Of a stretch of DNA of 64,000 nucleotides, positions 25,558 to 34,642 are shown piece after piece. A program made the position numbers and the translations under genes. Position 1 is the first letter of the stretch. Each line of letters opens with the position of its first letter. The DNA is from G963665545 sp963665545 (lineage in GTDB: Bacteria > Pseudomonadota > Gammaproteobacteria > Xanthomonadales > SZUA-36): NCBI GenBank assembly GCA_963665545.2, contig CAXXKZ010000007.1, positions 248,001-312,000 of the forward strand, read 5' to 3'. The notes under the pieces were generated by a model. The model had not been told where the DNA came from. It did not search any database and was given only the letters and a program-made list of their open reading frames with translations.

Positions 25558-26269
25558 TCAATCTTGCGGGACGATGGGCAGCACGATATGGGAGGGGTAT
25601 TCGGCGCTATGGTGGATGACATTCTCCGCTACCACCCACTCGGTTTCGTCCCAGTTGTTGCCCCCGGTATTGAGGTTGCGGTCGACCCGCGGGAAGTTCG
25701 AGCTGGTCACCTCTACCCGGATGCGGTGGCCGGCCTTGAACAGGTTGCCGGTCGACTCCACGACCAGCGGAATCTTATAGACCTCACCCGGGCGCATGAA
25801 GATCTTGCGGTCGAATCCCTCGCGGTAACGCGCGCGCAAAAACCCTTCCTGGACGTACATGGCGGTGCCGTCGGGGTGCACGTCCACGAGCTTGACCGCG
25901 AAATCGGTGTCCGGGGCGCTGGAAGAGACATACAGCGTGGCGGTGATCGGCCCGGTCACTTCCAGGTCCCCACTCAGCACATCGCTGCTGTAGACCAGCA
26001 CGTCCGCGCGCATCTCTATACTCCGCTGATCGCGGAAGCCGTCGTCCAGGCCATATGCGGCCGAACCTGTCGGCACCGGGCTGGCCGGGTCATAGCGGTA
26101 ACCGTCGGCCGGCTCTTGCCCCGGCGCGTCGGTGGACAGCGTACCCTGACCAGTGAGGCTGTTAGCATCGCCGTTTGAGGCAGGTACCAGGGCGTGAACT
26201 GTGTGCCGGGTAACGGCCAGCGCTCGGCATGGCGCCACTCGTTGGCCCCCATCAGGTATGAAATGTACG
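25558..26269 (-). pseudogene. CocE/NonD hydrolase C-terminal remnant
   Basis: The remnant begins at the IS481-like element with YLMGANEWR and WPLPGTQFTPWYL, shifts frame near 26180, then continues with GYRYDPASPVPT, DVLVYSSDVLSGDLEVTGP and the C-terminal jelly-roll (FKAGHRIRVEVTSSNFPRVDRN) to its stop. This is the C-terminal half of a CocE/X-Pro dipeptidyl-peptidase-like hydrolase, paralogous to the intact gene at 36227. The catalytic alpha/beta-hydrolase part is missing upstream, removed or separated by the IS. Confidence 0.82.
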
Positions 26270-27248
26270 ACTTCGTGGGACGATTTCACTAACCTCAAAG
26301 TGCATTGCACAGGAGAGCGTTATGGATCGTCAAGCACAAAGAGATATTCGCCGGAAATTGAATTGTCTACAGTTTGCACAGGAACGCGGGAGTAATGTAT
26401 TAGCCTGCCGTAAATTTGGAGTCTCCAAGTCATCGTTTTATCGCTGGAAAGCAGGCTATAGAGAGAAAGGAGAAGCAGGCCTCATCAACTCCAAGCCATG
26501 CCCCGAGAACCTACTGCTTCGCACCCCAGCACCGATCGAGGAAAAGATTCTACATCTACGGCGCACCTACCACTTTGGCCCGGATCGAATCGCCTGGTAT
26601 CTGGAGCGCTATCACCAGATCAAAATATCGGGCAAGGGTGTTTACTATGTGCTCAAAAGACATGGACTGAATCGGTTGCCTCAAAATTGTCGCAAGCGCT
26701 CTATTCCCACCTTCAAACGCTACCAAAAACAAGTCCCGGGTCATCACATCCAGGTTGACGTTAAGTTTTTGACTTTTATCGATAAACGCGGCCATAGGCT
26801 GAAGCGTTACCAGTACACTGCAATCGATGATGCAACCCGCATCCGAGCCTTGAAATTTTATCCCAGGCATACACAGGAAAATGCCATCCGCTTCGTCAAC
26901 CACGTGATCGAGCAATTCCCGTTTCGCCTGCACACCATCCGCACGGACAACGGTCACGAATTCCAGGCCAAATTTCATTGGCATCTGAAGGACCTGGGCA
27001 TTAGTCACTTCTACATCAGACCCGCGACCCCACGATTGAACGGCAAAGTGGAACGATCTCACCTGACCGACAAGCTTGAGTTCTATCAACTCATCGATTA
27101 CAAAGGCGACGTCGACCTGGCCAAGAAATTACGCGACTGGGAGGCCTTCTATAACTTTCTCAGACCGCACGCTGCACTGAATGGAAAAACCCCCTATGAA
27201 CGGTTGCGCGAGAAGCTGGTAGCATAGCTGTTCACCGTCCTGCGAAGT
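26270..27248 (+). mobile_element. IS481-like insertion sequence
   Basis: About 980 bp. Short imperfect inverted ends share ACTTCG..GGACG (26270 on plus; reverse complement at 27248). One transposase gene fills it. It sits at the junction of a CocE remnant and an IS110 transposase remnant, so no clean target duplication can be read. Ends are tentative. Confidence 0.6.
26322..27227 (+). CDS. IS481-like DDE transposase
   Basis: A 301-residue transposase. The N-terminal helix-turn-helix (NVLACRKFGVSKSSFYRWKAGY) is followed by the rve core with IQVDVKFL (Asp), IRTDNGHEF (Asp) and LNGKVERSHLTDK (Glu), and a C-terminal FLRPHAALNGKTPYERL. AGGAG precedes the ATG by 7 nt. The frame is intact, so the element may be mobile. 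Confidence 0.9.
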   Translation: MDRQAQRDIRRKLNCLQFAQERGSNVLACRKFGVSKSSFYRWKAGYREKGEAGLINSKPCPENLLLRTPAPIEEKILHLRRTYHFGPDRIAWYLERYHQIKISGKGVYYVLKRHGLNRLPQNCRKRSIPTFKRYQKQVPGHHIQVDVKFLTFIDKRGHRLKRYQYTAIDDATRIRALKFYPRHTQENAIRFVNHVIEQFPFRLHTIRTDNGHEFQAKFHWHLKDLGISHFYIRPATPRLNGKVERSHLTDKLEFYQLIDYKGDVDLAKKLRDWEAFYNFLRPHAALNGKTPYERLREKLVA

Positions 27249-27249
27249 T

Positions 27250-27492
27250 ATTACCATCACAGGCAAGCACAAGCTGACCAAGAATGGCGAGAAGGAGATA
27301 CGACGATTGCTATTTTGTGCCGCTCACGCGGCCCGCAACGAACCTCGATTCGAGCGCTATCATCAGCGTCAACTGGATAAGGGACTTTCAAAAACCGCTG
27401 CTCGAGTGATATTGGGGCGCAAGTTGGTCAGGATTGCATATGCCCTTATGAGTCGAGGCGAAACATTCAAACCGTGTGTAACCATGGCTTGA
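27250..27492 (+). pseudogene. IS110-family transposase, C-terminal remnant
   Basis: An open frame starting at the IS481 end reads ITGKHKLTKNGEKEIRRLL, then AAHAARNEPRFERYHQRQL and GLSKTAARVILGRKLVRIAYAL: the transposase_20 C-terminal region of IS110/IS1111 elements. Everything before it is missing. An older insertion cut by the IS481-like element. Confidence 0.82.
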
Positions 27493-27580
27493 CCAGACCC
27501 ATAGAATCTTGTCGGCGCTCGGCATCCTTGAAGGCGTGGCCAGTAGTCCGCTCATGGTGCTTTCCTAACGCTGGCACAAG

Positions 27581-27754
27581 CCGGTTCGGAGTAAGGGGTC
27601 TTCTTGCAGGACCCTTTGAAACACGGATGTTTCAAGAGGAGCGTCCCATGGATGGGCTCGAGCGCGTCCTGCAAGGAGATTCCTTGCTCCGAACCGGCGC
27701 CTCACCAATGAGTAGGATGTTTCAAGAGGAGCCCACACGACCACATGGATGTGG
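27581..27754. repeat. Structured repeat block with CATGGATG hairpins
   Basis: An imperfect 32-bp inverted repeat (27581-27612 / 27666-27697, four mismatches) encloses a TTGAAAC/GTTTCAA hairpin and a CCCATGGATGGG palindrome. GATGTTTCAAGAGGAGC occurs twice (about 27626 and 27717), the second followed by CCACATGGATGTGG. No gene is supported between 27493 and 27951. CATGGATG-centred hairpins of this kind are dispersed in some marine Gammaproteobacteria (recollection, not checked). Confidence 0.7.
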
Positions 27755-27951
27755 GAGGTAGAGCCATGCCGGGAGCAATTGCCGAGGGATGTGCAGGCGC
27801 CGTGTGGCGGGTCCTGGAAACAGCACTGTCACTCTCAGCCGGCTCCCTGATAAAGATGACAAACGCAGATATCCCAGCCAATTCGAACGATGAGCTGAGA
27901 CTCAACCAGGATTTGGAGCGCTTTTGTGAACAACGTTGTTGGAATTCACAG

Positions 27952-28596
27952 CTAGTTAAAGCACTTCGCGATCATGAAGTTCAAAGCACTGATTTCCCAC
28001 TCATGTACCTCTTGGAAAGGCGGGTTAACATGATCGCGATACATCCATGTACCATAGTTGATGTAATAGACATGAAGTGCGAGTCGTTGCAGTTTTTGCG
28101 TAGGCCACTTCGAGCCAAAGTGTGTCATAAAGCCAGCCATTTCTTTCGCCATTTGTTCCGCATGATGCCTGTCAGCTTCGGTCAAAAGGGGATAGATCTT
28201 CATCGCCCTATGCATCGCAAAAACGATTTCTACTTCTGATTCTGCACCTTTCATGGCTCGATTGAATCGATCAAAAAATTCTTCCTTGGGTAAAGACAAA
28301 AACGCTTCGGTCTTAAACTCTTCCATAACGGATGAAAACTGCTCCAGCATTTCTTTATATAGCTCGAACAATATAGCTTCCTTGTTCGGGAAATATTGAT
28401 ATAGGGAGCCTACGGAAATGCCGGCTTCCCGGGCAATATGATTCGTCGTCATTCTTGACAGTTTCTGGTCACCAGATTTCTCAAGCAAGCTTCTAGTTGC
28501 ATCCAGAATGGCTTTTACCATTTTCTGCGATCGAATTTGGGACGGCTTTTTTCTCACCGATAGTTTCTTATCAATGCCTGTTGTCTCGTGCTTCAT
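27952..28596 (-). CDS. TetR-family transcriptional regulator
   Basis: 214 residues from ATG 28596 (an in-frame extension to 28917 overlaps the divergent operon and is not conserved). The HTH is typical: AILDATRSLLEKSG, TTNHIAREAGISVGSLYQYFPNKEAIL. The C-terminal part resembles TetR_C domains of efflux and receptor regulators. It is divergent from a TonB-receptor operon; two tandem palindromes in the intergenic region are its likely operators. Confidence 0.88.
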   Translation of the reverse strand: MKHETTGIDKKLSVRKKPSQIRSQKMVKAILDATRSLLEKSGDQKLSRMTTNHIAREAGISVGSLYQYFPNKEAILFELYKEMLEQFSSVMEEFKTEAFLSLPKEEFFDRFNRAMKGAESEVEIVFAMHRAMKIYPLLTEADRHHAEQMAKEMAGFMTHFGSKWPTQKLQRLALHVYYINYGTWMYRDHVNPPFQEVHEWEISALNFMIAKCFN

Positions 28597-28670
28597 TAGC
28601 AATCCCTTGATCCCATTTTGAGTGATACCGAACTCACAAACAGGATTATATTTGACATTACTCACCATTA

Positions 28671-28712
28671 CACGAATAATTACTCGCAAATAACACGAGT
28701 AATTGCTCGCAA
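28671..28712. promoter_or_regulatory. Twin TetR operators upstream of the TonB-receptor operon
   Basis: Two copies of CACGARTAATTRCTCGCAA lie at 28671-28689 and 28694-28712, 23 bp apart. The second contains the near-palindrome CGAGTAATTGCTCG. Their tandem placement between divergent tetR and the receptor gene is the classic arrangement of autoregulated TetR operators. Confidence 0.7.
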
Positions 28713-28783
28713 CAGGAATGAGCACATACCAGGGCGTTCCGACGGAAACGTTGATCGTCTGAACCCATAGGGAGAATTTAGAA

Positions 28784-30382
28784 ATGCCCGTTAACAGAAA
28801 ATTCATTAAGGAGTCTCGCTTCCCTGCTCCCGCCTTCGGCGGAAGGCGGCTGCGCTCGACGGCATGCAATAGGCGCCTGGACCCTCTGGTACCGCTCGCT
28901 TTGCTCGACTTACCCAACCGGGGCCGGCGGGTCGCCTGCGGCTCCTTTGCCTACATTTCTACACTTCTGCTGTCCTTATTTGCGACTGCAGCCGCGGTGG
29001 CAAAGGACCAATCGGACGACGATTATTCCGGCGCGGGTTTGGAGGAAGTCATTGTGACGGCCCAAAAGCGCGAGCAGCGCGTCAATGACGTGGGAATTAC
29101 CGTCAATGCTTTTAATGCAACACAGCTGCAAGCCTACGGTGTTCTGACCGCAGAAGATCTTGAGAAACTTGTACCGGGCTTGACCGTGACTAACGATCAG
29201 CCTGCAGGCGTTCCTACATTCACAATTCGCGGTGTCGGCTTTCAGAACTTTTCTGCCGGTTCATCGAGCACCGTTGGACTGTATCTTGACGAAACGAACA
29301 ATCCCTATGCCGCCATGGTCGGAAACGCCCTTTTCGACATAGAGCGCGTTGAAGTTCTCAAGGGTCCACAGGGAGACCTCTACGGGCGCAATACCACGGC
29401 CGGTCAGATTAATTTCATCTCCCGAAAACCCACCGATGAATTTGAGGCCGGCGTTCAAGTCAGCTATGGAACCTTCGGGGTCCTCGACGCCGAGGTGTTT
29501 GTCAGCGGCTCAATCTCGGACCGGATCAACGGCAGATTGGCAGTAAAACATGTATCGTCAAGTGAGGGATGGCAGCAAAGCCTGACTCGCCCCGGTGACG
29601 AGCTCGGTGAAATCGATGAATTGGGAGTGCGCGGCCTTCTGGATATTCAGTTTTCAGATTCCGTGAAGCTTCTGTTGAATGTTCACTACTCCTCCAACCA
29701 GTCGGAAAACATTGCCGCTACAACGTTGGTTGATTTCACCGGCGGGGCGCTGGGCCCGATTGCTACTTCGGATGACGATCCTCGCGCGGCCGACTGGACA
29801 CCTGATCATCGCCCACAAAACGACAATGAAACGATTGGCTTTTCGGCAAGACTTGATTGGGATATAAATGACGGATTGTCGCTAACTTCAATTACGGCCT
29901 ACGACGAGTTCGAGCGCGATGACTTATACGATACGTCAGGAATTCCACAATCGGATGCCGATTCAACCAATCAGACAGAAATTAACGTTTTTTCGCAGGA
30001 GCTGAGACTCGAAAAGACAGACATCGAGGATTGGTACCTATTGGGCGGGTCGGGCAATGCCCTCGATAACTCGCCGAAATGGCAAGTCACTTCGACGCTG
30101 ACCTACACTCGCCCATTGACGAGCAGGTTGAACTTCTTGATTGCCGGTGACGTGTCATTCAAAGATGATTCGCTGACTGTTAACCAGACGATTGAGGGCT
30201 ACACGCTCTTTAACGCGCGTATCAGCATTTCGGACCGGGACGGAAAATGGTCCCTGATGGCCTGGGGCAGGAATATTACCAATGAGTATTACTACCATTC
30301 CGAGTCTGTCAGCAACTGTTGCATTGTTCGCCTGAACGGCCAGCCGGAAACCTATGGTGTGACGGCGTCGTTCAATTTCTAG
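28784..30382 (+). pseudogene. TonB-dependent receptor with internal deletion
   Basis: 532 residues versus 700-800 in the family. EVIVTAQKREQ is the TonB box/plug start, VLKGPQGDLYGRNTTAGQINF the plug end, then barrel strands. At LEKTDIEDWY the sequence jumps to LLGGSGNALDNSPKW, skipping about 200 barrel residues while staying in frame, and ends with the normal ITNEYYYHS...YGVTASFNF. The signal peptide core (ISTLLLSLFATAAAVA) is pushed to about residue 60 by a repeat element in codons 9-57. Frame is open but outer-membrane function is doubtful. First gene of a four-gene set. Confidence 0.8.
28811..28952. repeat. Dispersed repeat inside the TonB-receptor signal-peptide region
   Basis: Starts GAGTCTCGCTTC and ends ACCCAACCGGGG...GGGTCGCCTGCGGCTCCTTTG; the same two ends occur, closer together, at 38819-38883. 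Here an extra 70-80 bp with a CGCCTTCGGCGGAAGGCG hairpin lies between them. It encodes about 48 in-frame residues rich in Arg and Pro between the receptor start and its signal peptide. Confidence 0.75.
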
Positions 30383-30392
30383 AGCCCTGACA

Positions 30393-31211
30393 ATGTCGCA
30401 GCTGCACATCGTCTTGTTGTTGTTTCTTTTGCTCAATGTTTCAAACGCTACAGCATCCGAAAATGCTCAGCCGGACCCTGGAAGCGATTGGTTTTACGTG
30501 GTGAAAACCGAGCCCTCGAATTTGGTGCGAGAGGCAGAATTTAATATCTGGTATGACGATATTGACATCCCGGATGTTCTGGCAGTCCCAGGTTTCACGC
30601 GAGCACGCCGGGCAGTAGGGCAGAAAATTCCCGAATTTCCTGATGTCCGTCTGAAAGAAGGCGATGGCAAGTACGTCGCACTTTACGACATAGCGACCAG
30701 GGCCATCGACAAATCCATCATCGATTTGTATGTGGCGGCTCGAAAGATGAATGCGCTGGGCCGGTCAACCGACGCACTCAGGGTTGTAGAAGCGAACTAC
30801 TATAACCGCCTTATCGCCTATGACTTTCCAGCAGCCGCAACCGGCACTGGAGACCGATATTTCTATATGCAGAAGATAATTTGCTGCCGCGATACAGCTG
30901 CGAACATGCAGTATCGCGATTGGTTTGACAACGAACACATTGCGAAACTGCATGACGCCCAGGGTTTGGTCAATATAAGTCTTTACGCGCTTTACAGGAT
31001 CATGGAAGAATTGGCTGTCGAAGAAGACGAGATACCTCACATGCTCGTGGTCTATGAGATTGAAGCCCAGTCTGCCAAGAAGGCATTGTCTGGACTGCGC
31101 AAAGCAATTAGAGATCTTGAGGTATCAGGATCAGGACAACCTGATCACTTGCACGAGGTTCGAGATTCGATCCTGTATGTTCAAATGAGCGACGTGAAAT
31201 CCGACAGGTAA
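30393..31211 (+). CDS. Exported EthD-like (dimeric alpha-beta barrel) protein
   Basis: A 272-residue protein with a signal peptide (MSQLHIVLLLFLLLNVSNATA). Two tandem ferredoxin-like units follow, each with a W-Y/F-D...H/DIPDVLAVPGFTRA-type signature (FNIWYDDIDIPDVLAVPGF; YRDWFDNEHIAKLHDAQGL), as in EthD/DUF4286-like proteins that accompany catabolic gene sets. Starts 10 nt after the receptor stop, so co-transcribed. Catalytic role unknown. Confidence 0.7.
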   Translation: MSQLHIVLLLFLLLNVSNATASENAQPDPGSDWFYVVKTEPSNLVREAEFNIWYDDIDIPDVLAVPGFTRARRAVGQKIPEFPDVRLKEGDGKYVALYDIATRAIDKSIIDLYVAARKMNALGRSTDALRVVEANYYNRLIAYDFPAAATGTGDRYFYMQKIICCRDTAANMQYRDWFDNEHIAKLHDAQGLVNISLYALYRIMEELAVEEDEIPHMLVVYEIEAQSAKKALSGLRKAIRDLEVSGSGQPDHLHEVRDSILYVQMSDVKSDR

Positions 31212-31264
31212 AATTCGCTGATGGCCGGGCGGCCTTCGATTTGTGACATCGACAGAGAGGAAAA

Positions 31265-33004
31265 ATGAAGCTAAGCAAACCCTGTATTCCGCTTGTGTTC
31301 TTGTTATGCACGGCATGTGTGGATCAGCAAGAGGGAGCCCCAAGCGCCACACCTGAGCTCATTCTGACGAACGGGCAAGTGAAAACGCCATCTGGCTGGG
31401 TAGAGGCGATCGCGATTTCCGGCGACAGGATTATTGCAATGGGTGGTTCGGACGTCATTGAAGCGTTGGCCGGCGAGCATACGCAGATCATGAATCTGGA
31501 TCGGAAGGTGGTGTTGCCCGGATTTCATGACAGGCACGTTCACCCGCTTTTTGGCGGATTGATGTATTCGGGGGCAGACAATACTAATTGCAAGATCGCA
31601 CAGGGTTCGACAAAAGATCAGCTGATCGAGACACTTCGCCACTGTGTCTCCAGGGTTGCGGATTCAGAGTGGGTCACGGGCGGGCAGTGGGACGCCTCGG
31701 CATTGGGCGAAACACCGAATCGGTCCATGATTGATGCGATCTCTCTCGACACGCCCGTTTTGATCAATGATACGAGCGGGCACAGCGCGTGGGCGAATTC
31801 GCGGGCGCTTGAAATCGCCGGGGTGGATTCAAAAACCGTGGATCCTGAAGGCGGAATTATAGAGCGGGATGCAGATGGAGTGCCGACCGGGATCTTGCGA
31901 GAGAGCGCGATCTGGCTGGTGCGGGCACATGTACCTCCACCATCGGACCTGGTCATCCGCAAATCGCTGCAGTGGTCGCTCGAAACCATGCTTGCTTACG
32001 GGATTACTTCGTTTTCAGAGGCGTCTGCCGGCTTCGTTGCCGGATCGACCCGTGAAGCGGCGCTTTATGCCCTGCTGGCCGATGAAGGAATTTTGAAGCA
32101 GCGCGTTCGGCTTTGCATTAACTGGACGCCCGTTGTGACGAACCAAGACCTGATAGCAAACCGGGGGCAATATGAACGGGCTCGTCTCGCGCTGGACTGC
32201 GTGAAGATCTTACTCGATGGCGTTCCCACCGACGGCCACACTGCGGCAATGCTTGAGCCTTATTCGGACACCGTTGAAGGTCGAGACGACGAAGCAAGCC
32301 GGTACGGTTTGCTGGTGCTGGAGCAGAGCGTAACCAACGAGGCCGTGACAGGATTCGACGCGCAGGGCCTGACGGTCAAGTTTCACGCGGCGGGTGATGC
32401 CGCTGTGCGTTCCGGCCTTGACGCGATAGCGGCGGCGCGAAAAGCGAATGGAATGAGTGCACTGCGGCACAACGTCGGTCATTGCACGTTTATTTCCAAA
32501 GAGGACATTTCGCGCGCAAAAGCGCTAAATGCGACATTGGAATTGTCACCGTATCTGTGGTCCCCCAGCCCCATCAACGATGACATTACCCAAGCCATTG
32601 GGCCCGAAAGAATCGAAAGGGTTTGGCCCTTTCGCGAAGCGATCGATTCGGGCGCGCTGGTTGTGCCAGGATCCGATTGGGCCGTTGTTCCGTCGGTAAA
32701 TCCCTGGATCGCAATCGAAACGCTCGTTACACGTGAGGAACCCGGCGGCAGCGACAGGCGCTTTGGTCAGGCACAGGCCATTGGCCTCGATGAGGCCATC
32801 GACCTATTTACCGTCAACGCTGCCAAACACATGGGAGCAGAAAACAAACTTGGAAAAATCGAACCGGAAATGCTCGCAGATTTCATTGTGATCGACCGTA
32901 ATCCGTTTGCAATACCGGTCACTGAACTGCATCGCATCAAGGTGTTGATGACGTTTATCGGTGGCGAAAAAGTGTTTGACAGCGCCGCGCCGCCGAGCAG
33001 GTAA
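31265..33004 (+). CDS. Exported amidohydrolase (YtcJ-like)
   Basis: A 579-residue metal-dependent hydrolase. A lipoprotein-like signal (VFLLCTACVD) is followed by the amidohydrolase_3 fold: first metal motif HDRHVHP, GGQWDASALGETPNR, VKFHAAGDAAV and RHNVGHCTFI (His), and GSDWAVVP (Asp). YtcJ-type enzymes hydrolyse amide or ester bonds of aromatic and N-acyl compounds. A good Shine-Dalgarno (AGAGGAAAA) precedes the ATG. Intact and full length. Confidence 0.87.
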   Translation: MKLSKPCIPLVFLLCTACVDQQEGAPSATPELILTNGQVKTPSGWVEAIAISGDRIIAMGGSDVIEALAGEHTQIMNLDRKVVLPGFHDRHVHPLFGGLMYSGADNTNCKIAQGSTKDQLIETLRHCVSRVADSEWVTGGQWDASALGETPNRSMIDAISLDTPVLINDTSGHSAWANSRALEIAGVDSKTVDPEGGIIERDADGVPTGILRESAIWLVRAHVPPPSDLVIRKSLQWSLETMLAYGITSFSEASAGFVAGSTREAALYALLADEGILKQRVRLCINWTPVVTNQDLIANRGQYERARLALDCVKILLDGVPTDGHTAAMLEPYSDTVEGRDDEASRYGLLVLEQSVTNEAVTGFDAQGLTVKFHAAGDAAVRSGLDAIAAARKANGMSALRHNVGHCTFISKEDISRAKALNATLELSPYLWSPSPINDDITQAIGPERIERVWPFREAIDSGALVVPGSDWAVVPSVNPWIAIETLVTREEPGGSDRRFGQAQAIGLDEAIDLFTVNAAKHMGAENKLGKIEPEMLADFIVIDRNPFAIPVTELHRIKVLMTFIGGEKVFDSAAPPSR

Positions 33005-33009
33005 CCCAC

Positions 33010-33951
33010 ATGAAATTCGCCCGATCATTACTGGCCTACCTGTGGCTGGGTGCATCTGTTATTGTGTGTAATGCATTCGCCAATGAACCCATGCGCGGTC
33101 TTGAAGTGGAAGTCTTCAAAGGGGGGTTTGCGACGGTAAATTCATTTATTTTCTCTAATGGACAATCACTTATCGTCATGGATGTGCAGCGAAAAACCTT
33201 TGAAGCCCAAAGACTCGTTGACCGGGTAAAGGCAAAAAAACTGCCAGTCACCCATATCCTGATTACCCATGGGCATACCGATCACTTCACCGGCATGCCC
33301 CTGTTTCGCGACGAATTTCCGGACGCCAGAATTGTCGTTGCCAACGAAGACATCAAGCGCGCCATCAAAGCCTATGCCGTGTACATGAATACCGGCGGTG
33401 AAACAGATGCCGAACCGGCATTGGAACTTCTCCTAAGGCCTAAAACGGCAGAAAACCCGGCAGGATTCGATTATGAAAATTCCATTCATGTACTAGCTGA
33501 TAACACTTTGACACTCAATGGTGGGGGTACGCTGGAGCTTACTACCGACTACAAACCCGCAGAAGCGGATTATATGACCACGGTATACAGTAGTGATCTA
33601 AACGCCCTGTTTCTCTCCGACTTCGGCTTCAACAAAGTGCATCATTGGCAAGGGGATGACATCAGCAGGCAGGACATCGCCAACTGGAAAGAGGAATTGG
33701 CTAGAATCAAGTCAGAATTTGCTGACCGGAATCCAACGGTATATCCAGGTCACGGCGACATCGCTGATCTGAGTATGTTGGATACCATGATTCAATACAT
33801 TGACGATTACACCCGAATCACGACACAGGCAGAGTCCAGGGCAGAGGCGATGGACAAAATGATCACGCTCTATCCTGACTTTGGCGAGGCTGACTTTTTC
33901 CTGAAATACAGCATTGAAAATCATGTGCAAGGAGAAATGGGGTCAGAGTAA
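33010..33951 (+). CDS. Exported metallo-beta-lactamase-fold hydrolase
   Basis: A 313-residue protein with a signal peptide (to about AFANE). MBL motifs: ITHGHTDHFTG, FLSDFGFNKVHH, and YPGHGD. It follows the amidohydrolase by 5 nt. The last four residues MGSE and the TAA come from a REP palindrome: ATGGGGTCAGAGTAA spans the end of the frame. The native C-terminus has therefore been replaced or clipped, apparently without loss of the fold. Confidence 0.87.
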   Translation: MKFARSLLAYLWLGASVIVCNAFANEPMRGLEVEVFKGGFATVNSFIFSNGQSLIVMDVQRKTFEAQRLVDRVKAKKLPVTHILITHGHTDHFTGMPLFRDEFPDARIVVANEDIKRAIKAYAVYMNTGGETDAEPALELLLRPKTAENPAGFDYENSIHVLADNTLTLNGGGTLELTTDYKPAEADYMTTVYSSDLNALFLSDFGFNKVHHWQGDDISRQDIANWKEELARIKSEFADRNPTVYPGHGDIADLSMLDTMIQYIDDYTRITTQAESRAEAMDKMITLYPDFGEADFFLKYSIENHVQGEMGSE

Positions 33952-33999
33952 AGTGCCAGAGTAGATTTACTCTGGCACTTTACTCTGACCCCATTTCTC
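33932..33999. repeat. REP palindrome, copy 3 (encodes a stop codon)
   Basis: A perfect 32-bp inverted repeat (33932-33963 / 33968-33999), loop GATT. The left arm overlaps the end of the MBL-fold gene and contributes MGSE-stop. Confidence 0.95.
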
Positions 34000-34008
34000 G
34001 CTCTGACC

Positions 34009-34533
34009 CTATAACTTCTTTCTTCGGTAATGCTTCTTGACGATCTGGTCGACCAGCACTTCGGTGCCGACTAATTCAAAGTCCAAATGCTCATCAAGGG
34101 CGCCAAACAATCGCACACCGTCACCCAGCAGAACTGGAATCTCGGAAATGATCAGATCATCGCGCAGGAACCCTTGCACGGTAGCTCCTCCGTCGACATA
34201 GAGATTGGACCAACCCTTGCCTTTGGCAAGGTCGACAATTTCTTGGGGCTTGCCGCAGGCGAAGGTCACGTGATCAGAAAAGTCACTGGGAGGCGTCGTC
34301 ATCGTCGAACTCAGAATGAGTCCGGGTACGCCGTAGTGCCAACCGACGCCGAATCCAATGAGTGTTTCAAAAGTAACTCGACCCATGACGACCGCGTCGA
34401 TCTTGGCCATGAAATCTGAGAAGCCAAAGTCATCACCCTCAGGCACGGGAACGGAATCCAGCCATTCCACCCGTCCCTCAGAGTCCGCGATGTAGCCATC
34501 CAGGCTCGTTGCTATGTAGACGAAGTTGGTCAC
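34009..34533 (-). CDS. Dihydrofolate-reductase/RibD-like protein
   Basis: A 174-residue cytoplasmic protein of the RibD C-terminal/DHFR superfamily: YIATSLDGYIADSEG at the start, AVVMGRVTFETLIG, and NLYVDGGATVQGFLRD for NADPH binding. Stand-alone members reduce small pterin-like or unknown substrates. It ends 10 nt from REP copy 3, whose GGGTCAGAG neighbour abuts its TAG stop. Confidence 0.87.
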   Translation of the reverse strand: MTNFVYIATSLDGYIADSEGRVEWLDSVPVPEGDDFGFSDFMAKIDAVVMGRVTFETLIGFGVGWHYGVPGLILSSTMTTPPSDFSDHVTFACGKPQEIVDLAKGKGWSNLYVDGGATVQGFLRDDLIISEIPVLLGDGVRLFGALDEHLDFELVGTEVLVDQIVKKHYRRKKL

Positions 34534-34642
34534 GATGCCTCATCTTACAGCGCATTGAGGATTTTCAACTCAAAATGGGGTCGGATACTTTTTCAGCTCT
34601 TTGCTATCCTCTACTGAGTTTGAAAGCTGTCGAGGCAATTCA

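Noticed and set aside
27745..28239. A 164-codon plus-strand frame opposite the TetR gene
   Set aside because: Most of it is antisense to a TetR gene with a clear HTH; the rest lies in the structured repeat block.
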